A model generated the notes under the pieces. The model saw nothing but the letters and a program-made list of their open reading frames with translations, was not told where the DNA came from and ran no database searches. Shown in pieces: positions 1 to 8,637 of a stretch of 64,000 nucleotides of DNA (positions within the stretch are counted from its first letter, which is position 1; the number at the start of each line of letters is the position of its first letter). The stretch is from Anaerolineae bacterium (lineage in GTDB: Bacteria > Chloroflexota > Anaerolineae > DRVO01): contig JABLXR010000003.1 of the NCBI GenBank assembly GCA_013178015.1, forward strand, positions 1 through 64,000. Direction: 5' to 3'. The translations under genes and the position numbers were made by a program.

Positions 1-465
1 CGGCCTCCTCACATATGGCTGGCCTACTCCGACGACCTCCTGCACTGGGAGGACCATCAGATCATCATCCGTACCCGCCCCGTCAAGTGGGACGCCTGGC
101 GGATAGGCGCCGCCGGCGCCCCCATCTACACCGAGCAGGGGTGGGTGCTGATCTACCACGGGGTGGATGAGCGCCGGGTTTACAGGCTGGGTATTGCGGT
201 GCTGGATCTTGAGGACCCCAGCCGGGTATTGGCGCACCAGGATGACCCCATTCTCGAACCGGTTGAGGGTTGGGAGCTGTACGGAGACGTACCCAACGTG
301 GTCTTCAGCTGTGGCCAGGCCGACTGCGAGTCTGGTATGTACGTGTACTACGGCGCCGCGGACAGCGTCATTGGGGTCGCCAAGCTGGAACGAGAGCAGT
401 TGGAGAGGCTCCTGGACTACGCCGGCGCCGAGAGGCGTGAGCTCGCCGCTGTAGCCGCTGGATGA
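1..465 (+). CDS. GH130-family glycosidase/phosphorylase, C-terminal part (5' cut by window)
   Basis: Open from base 1 in frame 1 to the stop at 463-465; the start lies outside the window. The visible 154 residues read like the end of a GH130 enzyme (beta-mannoside or mannooligosaccharide phosphorylase family, five-bladed propeller): a WLAYSDDLLHWE-like blade, GAAGAPIYTEQGWVLIYHG, then DDPILEPVEGWE and a closing YYGAADSVIGVA blade. Members act on beta-1,4-mannosides or related glycans, usually in the cytoplasm. Substrate cannot be told from this fragment. The family call is from motif memory and is fairly firm; phosphorylase versus hydrolase is open. Confidence 0.75.
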   Translation, partial: RPPHIWLAYSDDLLHWEDHQIIIRTRPVKWDAWRIGAAGAPIYTEQGWVLIYHGVDERRVYRLGIAVLDLEDPSRVLAHQDDPILEPVEGWELYGDVPNVVFSCGQADCESGMYVYYGAADSVIGVAKLEREQLERLLDYAGAERRELAAVAAG

Positions 466-571
466 GCCGCCGCCTCGGGGGCAAGGGCAGGGAGCATGAC
501 AGCAACGGTCGGGGGACGTAGGTTCGGGCTGCACTCATCCATTCCGTTCCTCTGTCGCGTCTAGCCGGTTC

Positions 572-2320
572 GTGCCCATCGACATGACTGCTACCAGCCT
601 GGTCCGGCCATCTCTGCCCCGCGACGACATCCGGCTCACGTTCCCGGACGGCAGCGTCATGGCGGGCCCGAAGGATGCTACTCTGGAGGAGTACGTCCTA
701 GCCTGGCAGGCGCAGACAGAGGCCGCCGAGCGAACCTTCACCGCCGTCCTGCTTGGCGACCAGCTCCGCAGCCTGAGCTTCGTCCCCTCAAGCGACGCCC
801 ACGTGACTCCTCTTGACCTGACTACGCCCTACGGAATGCGAGTGTACAAGCGCTCGCTCACGCTGACCCTGGTAGCTGCCGCTGAACACCTGTTTCCGGG
901 CACCCGCCTCAACGTGGACCACTCCGTCACCGCCAACGGGTTCTACTGCACCGTGAGGGGACGAGAGCCCCTGACGGCCGCCGAACTGCGCGCCCTGGAA
1001 GAGGAGACCCGTAGGCTCGTCCGGGCCGATCTTCCCATTGTGTCGAGAGCCGTACCGCTCGCCGAGGCCATCGCCCTTTTCGACCGCCTGGGCTACGCCG
1101 ATACTGCGGGGCTTCTCCGAACTTACCATGCCGCCACGGTGGAAGTTCACGAAGTGGATGGTGCCTATGGGGCGTTCCTGGGCACGCTCGTCCCTCGAAC
1201 CGGATACCTGAGCCGATTCCGCTTGCAGAAAGAGGACGACGGCTTCCTTCTGCTGTTTCCCCTAATGGAAGACCCGGAGCGCTTCCCGGAGGACACGCAC
1301 TTCCCCAAGCTGACGGCTCAGTTCCGTGTAGCCTCCCGCTGGCTCCGGGCCATCGGCGCAGAGGATGCCGGCTCGCTCAACCTGGCCATCGAGCGCCGTC
1401 GCTTCCGGGAGCTGGTCTTGGTGGCCGAGGCCCTCCATGAGCGGCGCATTGCCACTATCGCCGAGACCATCTCGTCGCTCGAAGACGTGCGCATTGTGTT
1501 TGTCGCTGGCCCTACCTCCTCGGGCAAGACGACCTGGGCTAAGCGACTAGGGATCCAGCTGGCCGCAAGCGGTATCCAATCCTTCGCCGTCGCCATGGAC
1601 GACTACTTCGTCGAGCGCAGCGCCACCCCTCTGAGCGAAGACGGAACGTTCGACTTCGAGGCCTTCGATGCGGTGGACCACGACCTGTTCCAGCGGGACA
1701 TGCTGAAGCTCCTGGCCGGAGAGCGAGTCCGAATGCCCCGGTACGACTTCGTGACGGGCATTCGAGTCCCCGGCCGCGAGGTAGCCTTGCCCAAGGGAAC
1801 GGTGCTTATCGTCGAGGGTCTGCACGGCCTGAACCCCGGACTCTTGCCCCAAGCACCCCGAGAGGCCCTCTACCGGGTGTACGTGTCCTGCCTTACTCAG
1901 CTGAACCTAGACCACCACCACTACGTGCCTACCTCGGACGCCCGGCTGCTGCGAAGGCTAGTTCGGGATGCCAGGACCCGGGGCCATACCGCCGAGTCCA
2001 CCGTATTGCGCTGGCAGTCCGTTCGCCGAGGGGAGAGGCGCTTCATCTTCCCCTACCAGGAGCAGGCCGACGTCTTCTTCAACTCTGCCCTGCCGTACGA
2101 AATAGCCGTGCTCAAGCCTCTGGCCGAGCCCCTGCTTCTGCCTTACGACCACGATTCGCCGGCTGCCTTGGAGGTGCGCCGGCTGCTGGACATGCTGGCC
2201 CTCTTCCTCCCCGCCGAGGCCAGCGCCGTGCCCGACAACTCGCTACTGCGCGAGTTCATCGGTGGCTCTATTATGGAGCACGTCCATCTGGCAGGATCGG
2301 ACACCCTCCGAGATCTCTGA
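572..2320 (+). CDS. Nucleoside kinase with TGS/ThrRS-like N-terminus (uridine kinase family)
   Basis: 582 residues. The first about 60 residues look like a TGS domain (IRLTFPDGSVMAGPKDATLEEYV), followed by a segment like the second domain of threonyl-tRNA synthetase (HSVTANGFYCTV). The C-terminal half is a P-loop kinase: Walker A GPTSSGKTTWAKR near residue 313, AMDDYFVER and VLIVEGLHGLNPGL. This order is typical of the long bacterial 'nucleoside kinase' group related to uridine kinase, which phosphorylates nucleosides for salvage. The role of the tRNA-synthetase-like front half is not known. The ATG at 572 starts the TGS domain cleanly. It stands alone, with an unexplained non-coding stretch after it. 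Confidence 0.85.
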   Translation: MPIDMTATSLVRPSLPRDDIRLTFPDGSVMAGPKDATLEEYVLAWQAQTEAAERTFTAVLLGDQLRSLSFVPSSDAHVTPLDLTTPYGMRVYKRSLTLTLVAAAEHLFPGTRLNVDHSVTANGFYCTVRGREPLTAAELRALEEETRRLVRADLPIVSRAVPLAEAIALFDRLGYADTAGLLRTYHAATVEVHEVDGAYGAFLGTLVPRTGYLSRFRLQKEDDGFLLLFPLMEDPERFPEDTHFPKLTAQFRVASRWLRAIGAEDAGSLNLAIERRRFRELVLVAEALHERRIATIAETISSLEDVRIVFVAGPTSSGKTTWAKRLGIQLAASGIQSFAVAMDDYFVERSATPLSEDGTFDFEAFDAVDHDLFQRDMLKLLAGERVRMPRYDFVTGIRVPGREVALPKGTVLIVEGLHGLNPGLLPQAPREALYRVYVSCLTQLNLDHHHYVPTSDARLLRRLVRDARTRGHTAESTVLRWQSVRRGERRFIFPYQEQADVFFNSALPYEIAVLKPLAEPLLLPYDHDSPAALEVRRLLDMLALFLPAEASAVPDNSLLREFIGGSIMEHVHLAGSDTLRDL

Positions 2321-2550
2321 GAGCAGCCTGTTAGCGGCGTCGAACCCAGCTCACCTCCTCGCCTGCCCCCTCGCCTCGAGCGCATGCCCGCGAGGCCGAG
2401 CAGCAGAGCCTTTCTTGGGGCGTCTTGCCGTGACACCTCGGTGCCTGGGAGGCGGGCCGCGAGATGGCCGCCCCCGCTCAGGTCCTTCGATGCGCTCAGA
2501 CTGCGAGAGCAAGCCCCGGCTGCGTTGCCGCTGCGCTCTCCCTGGAGGAG

Positions 2551-2635
2551 TGCGCACGCCCACGCGCGCGTGCCCCACATGTTGATCGCGCCTAGGTGCA
2601 CCTTCCCTCCGAGCAGTGCGCACGCCCACGCGCGC
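2551..2635. repeat. Two copies of a 19-base direct repeat
   Basis: The 19-mer tgcgcacgcccacgcgcgc occurs at 2551-2569 and again at 2617-2635, 66 bases apart. Similarity continues a little upstream (ccct then an AG-containing spacer before each copy). Each copy contains the palindrome GTGCGCAC together with its preceding base. Role unknown; it could be a protein-binding pair or the remains of a small duplication. Confidence 0.7.
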
Positions 2636-2817
2636 TATGCCTCCGCCTGCCCGCTGCGCCCGGGGACGCTTGCTCCTCAAGGGGCAGCACAACCGCACCG
2701 CCTTGCCCTCGAGCCGGGCGAAGGGCCTGCCCTGGGAGCCCATGAGGGAATCGCTGCCCGGCTCCACCCCGTGCGACTGCCGCCTGCCCACTCTCATTCC
2801 CAACTGAGCCCCACGTT

Positions 2818-2846
2818 TTGCCGGTGCCTCTGCGGGACGCTATATT
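2818..2846 (+). promoter_or_regulatory. Candidate sigma-70-type promoter for prfA
   Basis: TTGCCG at 2818-2823, a 17-base spacer, and TATATT at 2841-2846. A start about 7 bases later would give a leader of about 34 bases to the ATG at 2887. Confidence 0.5.
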
Positions 2847-2886
2847 GAGTAGATGAGCCTCAACTTGAGCATTGGATCGGCATAGC

Positions 2887-3972
2887 ATGTTAGACAAGCT
2901 GGCGGCGATCGAGCGCCGCTTCAATCAGATAGAGGCACGCTTGGCAGACCCTACAGTCGCCACCGACCCGACGGCGGTTAGGGAGCTGGCCCAGGAGCGA
3001 GCCGAACTCGAGCCAATCGTGGGCAGCTACCGGCGGCTCCTTGAAGTGGAAGCTCAGCTGGCCCAGGCAGAGCAGATGCTTGAGGACGAGGATCCTGAGA
3101 TGCGAGCTTTGGCAGAGGCTGAAGTCGAGGACCTCGAGGCGACTCGCAAACGGCTGGAGCGGCAGCTCCAGGTGATGCTCCTCCCGCCCAATCCGTTGGA
3201 CGAGAAGGACGTGATCCTAGAGATCCGCGCTGGTACCGGGGGCGATGAGGCGGCCCTGTTCGCAGCTGATCTGGCTCGCATGTATATGCGCTACGCTGAA
3301 GAGCGGGGCTGGGAGAGCGAAATCGTCAGCGCTAACGAGATCGGTATCGGTGGCTACCGGGAGATCGTCCTCACCATCCGCGGCAAGGGTGCCTACTCGC
3401 GCCTCAAGTACGAGAGCGGTGTCCACCGAGTTCAGCGCATCCCCCGCACTGAGTCTAGCGGCCGCATACACACATCCACCGCCACTGTGGCGGTGCTTCC
3501 CGAGCTAGAAGAGATCGAGCTCGACCTGGACCCCGACGACATCGAGATGGAAGTGTACCGCTCCTCGGGTCCGGGTGGGCAGCACATGCAGAAGAACGCT
3601 ACCGCGGTACGCCTGATCCACAAGCCGACGGGCATGGTGGTGGCTTGCCAGAGCGAACGCTCACAAGCCCAGAACCGAGCCAGAGCCCTCGCTGTCCTCC
3701 GCTCTCGGCTCTATGCCGCGGAGGAAGAGAAGCGGTCCAGCGCCGTCGACGCCGAGCGACGGGCTCAGGTAGGAACCGCCGAGCGCAGCGAGAAGATCAG
3801 GACCTACAACTTCCCTCAGAGCCGGGTCACCGACCACCGGTTGGGAATGACCAGCCACCGACTCACCTACTTCCTCGACGGAGACCTGGACGAGTTCGTG
3901 GACGCTCTGTTGGAGCGGGAGGAGGAGCAGCGCCTCAAAGAGATCGCGTCCGGGCAGTCGGCTGCGGCCTGA
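2887..3972 (+). CDS. prfA: Peptide chain release factor 1
   Basis: 361 residues. Releases finished proteins at UAA and UAG codons. The class I release factor signature GPGGQHMQKN is present, with GGQ at about residues 230-232, which places water in the peptidyl-transferase centre. EIRAGTGGDEAALFA and GVHRVQRIPRTES are further RF1/RF2 blocks. RF1 rather than RF2 is suggested by length, by the MLDKLAAIERRF start, and by prmC as the next gene. An in-frame TTG at 2872 would add five residues (LDRHS); ATG 2887 matches the usual family start and is chosen. No strong ribosome site is seen at either. Confidence 0.95.
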   Translation: MLDKLAAIERRFNQIEARLADPTVATDPTAVRELAQERAELEPIVGSYRRLLEVEAQLAQAEQMLEDEDPEMRALAEAEVEDLEATRKRLERQLQVMLLPPNPLDEKDVILEIRAGTGGDEAALFAADLARMYMRYAEERGWESEIVSANEIGIGGYREIVLTIRGKGAYSRLKYESGVHRVQRIPRTESSGRIHTSTATVAVLPELEEIELDLDPDDIEMEVYRSSGPGGQHMQKNATAVRLIHKPTGMVVACQSERSQAQNRARALAVLRSRLYAAEEEKRSSAVDAERRAQVGTAERSEKIRTYNFPQSRVTDHRLGMTSHRLTYFLDGDLDEFVDALLEREEEQRLKEIASGQSAAA

Positions 3973-4820
3973 GCATAGCAGAGCTCCTCCGGAGCGGCGC
4001 CCGCCGCTTGGCGCGAGCTCAGCCAGAGAGCCAGGCCCGCCTGGAGGCGGAGGTTCTACTGGCCCACGCCGTCGGCCATCCCCGTGCCTGGCTCTACGCT
4101 CGCCCCGAAGAGTGCCCTCAACAGGCCGAGGCTGAGCGCTACCTGCTACTCGTCGAGCGCCGCCTCCGGGGAGTGCCGCTGGAGTACCTTACCGGCCGAG
4201 CTTTCTTCCACGGCATCCAGCTCGAGGTGACGCCCGACGTGCTGGTGCCTCGCCCTGAGACAGAGCTGCTGGTCGGGGAAGCGATGGCTGCCCTACAGGG
4301 GGCACCGCAGCCCTGGTTGGCAGACGTCGGCACCGGATCGGGCGCGGTAGCCCTAGCTCTGGCTCATGCCCTGCCGGAGCTCAGGGCAGTGGGAACCGAC
4401 ATCTCGTTGGCGGCCCTACGGGTCGCGGCACGCAACGTGCAAGCCCTAGGTCTAGAGAGCCGAGTGTCACTGGTGAACTGCGACCTGCTGAGCGCCATCA
4501 GCTCCCGATTTGCTGTGGTTGTGGCCAATCTCCCGTACGTCTCCAGCGAAGACCTGACCGGCGCCTCTGCCGATGTGGTCCGTCACGAGCCCCGCCAAGC
4601 CCTGGACGGGGGCTCTGATGGGCTGAGCGTCGTGCGGCGGCTTCTGGCTCAGCTAGCCGACCATCTCCAGCCGAACGGCTTGGCTTTGCTGGAGATCGGC
4701 AGCGACCAGGGACGGGCGGCCACACAGGCAGCGCACGCGCTGTTGCCCGGCACCGACGTGGCCGTGATCCCGGACCAGTGGGGACGGGAGCGAGTCTTGC
4801 GGCTGAGGGTGCCAGGTTGA
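3969..4820 (+). CDS. prmC: Release factor glutamine methyltransferase
   Basis: About 283 residues. Methylates the GGQ glutamine of release factors, so it acts on the product of the gene before it. SAM-binding motif I is LADVGTGSGAVALALA, and the catalytic N-[LP]-P-Y motif is NLPY at about residue 187. An N-terminal helical domain (EVLLAHAVG, PLEYLTGRAFFHG, VLVPRPETELLV) is complete. The start is uncertain: the natural family start (SIAELL) would use CTG at 3969, giving a CTGA overlap with the prfA stop; the next usual codon is TTG at 4008. Followed directly by the Sua5/YrdC gene with a 4-base overlap. Confidence 0.9.
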   Translation: MSIAELLRSGARRLARAQPESQARLEAEVLLAHAVGHPRAWLYARPEECPQQAEAERYLLLVERRLRGVPLEYLTGRAFFHGIQLEVTPDVLVPRPETELLVGEAMAALQGAPQPWLADVGTGSGAVALALAHALPELRAVGTDISLAALRVAARNVQALGLESRVSLVNCDLLSAISSRFAVVVANLPYVSSEDLTGASADVVRHEPRQALDGGSDGLSVVRRLLAQLADHLQPNGLALLEIGSDQGRAATQAAHALLPGTDVAVIPDQWGRERVLRLRVPG

Positions 4821-5464
4821 ACGCCGTGGCAGTCGTGCTGCCGCCTTCAGAGGACAGCCTGCAGCTGGTCGTGCAGGCGCTCGCACGAGGCGAGTTGTGC
4901 ATCATTCCGACCGATACCGTCTACGGTGTTGCCGCTCAGGTGGCACCGGATCCAGTAGCCCGGCTGTACCGAGTCAAGGGCCGCCCCGAGGGTCGCCCCA
5001 TTCCGCTGCTTGTGTCCGACATCGAGGCCGCCAGGGCATTGGCAACCGAATGGACGTTCGAGGTCGACAAGTTGGCCCGCACTTTCTGGCCCGGAGCTCT
5101 GACTTTGGTGGTACCCGCTGTGCCCGGGCTCCCGCAGGAGGTTACGGCGGGCACGGGGACCGTGGGAGTGCGCTGGCCGGCCTGCCCCCTGGCCGAGAGC
5201 GTCATCGAGCGGTCCGGGGGAGTGCTGGCCGTCACCAGCGCCAACCGGTCTGGCGAGCCGCCGGCGGCCTCCGTTGAGGACGCCTTTCGCGCTCTAGGCA
5301 CGTCAGTGCCCTACATCCTCGACGGCGGCAGCCTAGGAGGGGGGCTTCCCTCCACGGTAGTACGGGTGGTAGGGAAGGAAATCGAGGTCATCAGGGAGGG
5401 AGCCATCGCCCCCGAAGCGATTCGCCGGGCACTGGATTCCCTCCACCAGTCCGACCATCCATGA
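4817..5464 (+). CDS. L-threonylcarbamoyladenylate synthase (Sua5/YciO/YrdC family)
   Basis: About 215 residues. Makes threonylcarbamoyl-AMP from threonine, bicarbonate and ATP for the t6A37 modification of ANN-decoding tRNAs. Family blocks: GELCIIPTDTVYGVAA, the KGRPEGRPIPLLV loop and AVTSANRSGEPP. Length fits a YrdC-type protein without the C-terminal Sua5 domain. The start chosen is TTG 4817, which overlaps the prmC stop as TTGA; GTG 4826 is the alternative. The prfA-prmC-sua5-rpiB order is common in many bacteria and supports a single translation-linked operon. Confidence 0.9.
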   Translation: MNAVAVVLPPSEDSLQLVVQALARGELCIIPTDTVYGVAAQVAPDPVARLYRVKGRPEGRPIPLLVSDIEAARALATEWTFEVDKLARTFWPGALTLVVPAVPGLPQEVTAGTGTVGVRWPACPLAESVIERSGGVLAVTSANRSGEPPAASVEDAFRALGTSVPYILDGGSLGGGLPSTVVRVVGKEIEVIREGAIAPEAIRRALDSLHQSDHP

Positions 5465-5474
5465 GGCTTGTTCA

Positions 5475-5945
5475 GTGAGAGTAGCGTTGGCTTCGGACCA
5501 CGCCGGGGCAGCCCTCAAGGCTGACCTGGTAGACTATGTGGCTTCCCTCGGTCACGAGGCCGTGGACCTGGGGGCCGATGGTAGCTGTTCTGTGGACTAC
5601 CCCGACTTCGCGCGCGCGGCCGCCGAGGGGGTGGCCGACGGTCGTTACCATCGGGCCATACTGGTGTGCGGCACGGGGCTGGGGATGAGTATAGCCGCAA
5701 ACAAGGTGACCGGCATCCGGGCTGCACTCTGCCACGAGTGCTACTCCGCCCGCATGAGCCGCGAGCACAACGACGCCAACGTCCTGTGCCTCGGCCAGCG
5801 GGTCGTGGGCACGGGCCTGGCACGAGACGTGGCTCGGGTATTCCTGGAAACCGAGTTCTCGCAGGGGCCGAACCACAGGCGCCGGATCGAGCAGATCGCC
5901 GCCTACGAGACCGGAACCCGGTCGCCAGGCGGCAGCCGGCCATGA
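5475..5945 (+). CDS. rpiB: Ribose-5-phosphate isomerase B
   Basis: 156 residues. Interconverts ribose 5-phosphate and ribulose 5-phosphate in the non-oxidative pentose phosphate pathway (some relatives act on other sugar phosphates). Motifs: VALASDHAGAALK at the N-terminus, DYPDFA, the CGTGLGMSIAANK active-site loop and SREHNDANVLCLG. Starts with GTG at 5475, ten bases after the previous stop. Its TGA overlaps the ATG of the next gene as ATGA. Confidence 0.93.
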   Translation: MRVALASDHAGAALKADLVDYVASLGHEAVDLGADGSCSVDYPDFARAAAEGVADGRYHRAILVCGTGLGMSIAANKVTGIRAALCHECYSARMSREHNDANVLCLGQRVVGTGLARDVARVFLETEFSQGPNHRRRIEQIAAYETGTRSPGGSRP

Positions 5946-6460
5946 GATCGGAAAGCGCTATCGCTCCGGCCTCCGTGGTGATGCTATTGGGGCTCTGGCT
6001 CTCCGCCGAGGGCCTGTCACTGCCCTGGTTCGAGGGCGATAAGCTCTGGCCCCTCCTCATCGCCGCGGCCGGTGGTTGCTTCGTGCTCGGTTACCTATGT
6101 GGAGGCGGGGCGTGGCAGCTGTTCCTTGGCCTGCTGGCGTCGGGCAATGGCCTCGTTCTGTATGGCTTCACCGCAGGGGCCTACGGTTGGGAGAAGCTAC
6201 CACAGCTCTGGCCGCTGTTCCTCGTAGTATCCGGGGCCGCCGGCCTTGCCTATCTGGTGGCTTCTCCCGATGCTCCCTGGCCCCTGCTGGTTCCTGCGCT
6301 AGGGACCCTTCTCAGCGGCACCACCGGCCTCCTCTATGGGCTGGGCCTTCTGTCTCTGGACCCGATCGCTCAACTTCGAATGCTCTGGCCCGCTTTGCTT
6401 GCCCTCACCGGGTTCCTCGGGTTCATTCAGGCTATCTGGCACGGGATCTCCGACCGCTGA
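5942..6460 (+). CDS. Small multi-spanning membrane protein, function unknown
   Basis: 172 residues, almost wholly hydrophobic, with about five or six predicted membrane helices (for example SVVMLLGLWLSAEGLSL, LWPLLIAAAGGCFVLGYL, LWPLFLVVSGAAGLAYLV). Repeated LWPL-G pattern resembles LiaF/DUF5668-type transmembrane repeats, but this is only a likeness. ATG at 5942 overlaps the rpiB stop, so it is probably translated with it. No catalytic motif is visible. It sits at the junction between the translation genes and the polysaccharide block. Confidence 0.6.
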   Translation: MRSESAIAPASVVMLLGLWLSAEGLSLPWFEGDKLWPLLIAAAGGCFVLGYLCGGGAWQLFLGLLASGNGLVLYGFTAGAYGWEKLPQLWPLFLVVSGAAGLAYLVASPDAPWPLLVPALGTLLSGTTGLLYGLGLLSLDPIAQLRMLWPALLALTGFLGFIQAIWHGISDR

Positions 6461-6467
6461 GGCGACC

Positions 6468-7556
6468 ATGCTCCTTGGCCTAGACGCCTCCCGCGCCGAT
6501 CTGTCCCTGGCCGGCGTGGGACGTTACTCCGTCGAGATGATCCGGCACCTGATCGACTGCGAGAGGCATCGTTTCCGGCTTTATGCTAACGGGACGCCGC
6601 GCCCTTTCTGGTCCGTGCGTCCCCACGTTGAGTGGCGTGACCTGCCCTTTCCCCGGCTTTGGACTCACATCCGGCTCTCCGTCGAGATGGCCCGGCATGC
6701 TCCCGACGTCCTTTTCGTGCCAGCGCATGTCCTTCCTCTTGTGCGACCACCGCTCGCCACCGTGACCATACACGACCTGGGTTTCCTCCGCTTTCCCCAC
6801 TGCCACCCTGGGCGCCAGCGGCTCTACCTGCGCCTCAGCACCATGTGGAACGTGCGCGTCGCCTCCGCCATCCTGGCGGACTCCTGCGCTACCCGAGCCG
6901 ACCTGCAGAGCCTCTTGGGTGTGCCATCGCAGCGTGTCACGGTGGTCTACCCCGGTGTCTCGGAGGCTTTCTTTCCCCAGCCCGCACAAAAGGTTGCCCG
7001 GGTCACCGCTCGCCACCGCCTGCCATCGCAGTACCTGCTCTTCGTGGGCACCCTCCACCCCCGCAAAAACCTCCTCCGCCTGCTGGCAGCTCACGCCCAG
7101 GTGGGCCAGGCGCCTACCCTCGTCCTGGCTGGCAGACCAGGCTGGATGAGCGAGCCTATCCTGCGACGCGCCCGGTCGGCGGCCCCCCGCGTGCGCCTGC
7201 TGGGGCCAGTGGCAGAGGAAGACCTTCCCGCGCTCATGAGCGGAGCCACAGCGCTCATGCTGCCCTCGCTCTACGAGGGCTTTGGCATTCCTGTGCTCGA
7301 GGCCATGGCCTGTGGTACTCCGGTCATAGCCTCTGCCACCTCCTCCCTTCCGGAGGTAGTCGGCGACGCTGGCCTTCTCGTGGATCCCCTCTCCCCGGAG
7401 GACATCGCTTCTGCTATGCGAAGAGTGTGCCAGGAGCCGGAGTTGGTGCAGGACCTGCGCCAGCGGGGTCGTGCCCGCGCCCGCCAGTTCACCTGGAGGG
7501 CCGCAGCAGGCCAGGCACTCCGCACCATGGAGGACCTCAATGAGCGCCCCTCCTGA
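6468..7556 (+). CDS. Glycosyltransferase family 4 (GT-B, group 1)
   Basis: 362 residues. N-terminal acceptor half begins LGLDASRADLSLAGVGRYS; the donor half has FVGTLHPRKNLLRLLAA, the PSLYEGFGIPVLEAMACGTPV block containing the E-x7-E motif (EGFGIPVLE), and DAGLLVDPLSPEDIA. Such enzymes are retaining transferases using nucleotide sugars, on the inner face of the membrane. Mannose is a common donor for this subgroup, but the sugar is not known here. ATG 6468 has GAGGCGA before it. It overlaps the next gene by 17 bases, in a run of five sugar-related genes. Confidence 0.88.
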   Translation: MLLGLDASRADLSLAGVGRYSVEMIRHLIDCERHRFRLYANGTPRPFWSVRPHVEWRDLPFPRLWTHIRLSVEMARHAPDVLFVPAHVLPLVRPPLATVTIHDLGFLRFPHCHPGRQRLYLRLSTMWNVRVASAILADSCATRADLQSLLGVPSQRVTVVYPGVSEAFFPQPAQKVARVTARHRLPSQYLLFVGTLHPRKNLLRLLAAHAQVGQAPTLVLAGRPGWMSEPILRRARSAAPRVRLLGPVAEEDLPALMSGATALMLPSLYEGFGIPVLEAMACGTPVIASATSSLPEVVGDAGLLVDPLSPEDIASAMRRVCQEPELVQDLRQRGRARARQFTWRAAAGQALRTMEDLNERPS

Positions 7557-8637
7557 GCGCATCCTGGTGGTGAAGCTCGCCGATCTGGGCGACGCACTGA
7601 CCGCCACGCCAGCCCTCCGGGCACTGCGCGAGACCTACCCTCAGGCTCGGGTGGACGTGCTCACCTCCCCGGCCGGAGCTGTGGTGTTGGGCAACCTGCC
7701 CGGCGTGGCTCACATCATCGAAGCAGATCGCCATCTCCTCGACTCTCCCGCCGCCTGGGTTCGCCCGCGCACGTGGCAACGCGTAGCAGCGCTGGCCCGG
7801 GGCCTTAGCCGGGCGGACTACGACTGTCTTCTGCTCATGCATCACCTCTCGAGCACAGTGGGGGCGCTCAAGTGGCGCGTTCTGGTGGCAGCCGTCGCCG
7901 GAGCTCGGAGCGTCGGCCTGGACAACGGCCGCGGGCGGTTCCTCGATGTCCGGGTCGAGGATCGGGGCTTTGCAGCGTTACACGAAGTTGAGTACGGGCT
8001 CCAGTTGGCCGCGGCCGTGGGCGCTTCCTGCAGCGACCATTCGCTCCAGTTGCAGCTCCCCCAGGACGCAAGCGAGCGGGCGGACGCGCTCTTGGCGCCA
8101 ATCAAGGGCTACCGCTACGTGACCATTCACCCCGGATCGGGCGACTACAGCCCGGCACGCCGATGGTTTCCCGAGCGTTTCGCTGCGGTCGCGGACGAGC
8201 TGTCCAGCCACCTCGGCCTAGCAGTTGTGCTGGTCGGCGGGCCCCGAGACGATGTCGAGTCGGTACGAGCGCTCATGAGCGAGCCCTCGCTTGATCTCTC
8301 CCGGCGCACCGACATCCCCACTCTGGCCGCCATTCTGAGCCGAAGTGCGCTGTTCCTGGGCGGTGACAGCGGGGTAATGCATCTGGCCACCGCTGCCGGG
8401 GCCCCTGTTCTGGCGCTCTTCGGCCCCACCGACGCGCGGGCATGGGGTCCCTGGCGTCCCCCTATGCCCGGAGCTGCTCCGGTGTCCGTGTTGCAGGGGG
8501 TCTGCCCTTGGCGCGGTCCGTGCCTCTATGTGGGACACTCCGTGGGCCGCCGACATGGTTGCCCCACCCGAGACTGCCTCCGTTCCATCCAGGTCCAGGA
8601 CGTATTGGAGCGGGCCGATGCTATCGTTCACCGTTGA
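7540..8637 (+). CDS. Glycosyltransferase family 9 (heptosyltransferase-like)
   Basis: 365 residues. GT9 pattern: ILVVKLADLGDALTATPALRALR at the start, HPGSGDYSPARRWFPERFA in the middle, and FLGGDSGVMHLATAAGAPVLALFGPTDARAWGPW at the end. Classical members add ADP-heptose to lipopolysaccharide core; here the genes 9408-10897 for making a heptose nucleotide follow closely, so a heptose-type donor is plausible. The extra CPTRDC cysteines near the C-terminus are common in the family. Start ATG 7540 lies inside the end of the GT4 gene. Acceptor unknown. Confidence 0.87.
   Translation: MSAPPERILVVKLADLGDALTATPALRALRETYPQARVDVLTSPAGAVVLGNLPGVAHIIEADRHLLDSPAAWVRPRTWQRVAALARGLSRADYDCLLLMHHLSSTVGALKWRVLVAAVAGARSVGLDNGRGRFLDVRVEDRGFAALHEVEYGLQLAAAVGASCSDHSLQLQLPQDASERADALLAPIKGYRYVTIHPGSGDYSPARRWFPERFAAVADELSSHLGLAVVLVGGPRDDVESVRALMSEPSLDLSRRTDIPTLAAILSRSALFLGGDSGVMHLATAAGAPVLALFGPTDARAWGPWRPPMPGAAPVSVLQGVCPWRGPCLYVGHSVGRRHGCPTRDCLRSIQVQDVLERADAIVHR

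Larger units (their letters stand above)
2321..2886. other. 566-base stretch without a supported gene
   Basis: No reading frame here has family-like composition; the open frames are the long random kind seen in GC-rich DNA. It holds a 19-base direct repeat (separate entry) and, at its end, the likely prfA promoter. Nothing like a tRNA or a clear intrinsic terminator was seen. Confidence 0.6.

Noticed and set aside
2384-2848. Long open frames in the stretch between the nucleoside kinase and prfA
   Set aside because: Composition is Arg/Pro/Ala/Ser-rich with no family pattern, and several frames are open at once on both strands, as expected by chance at this GC content.
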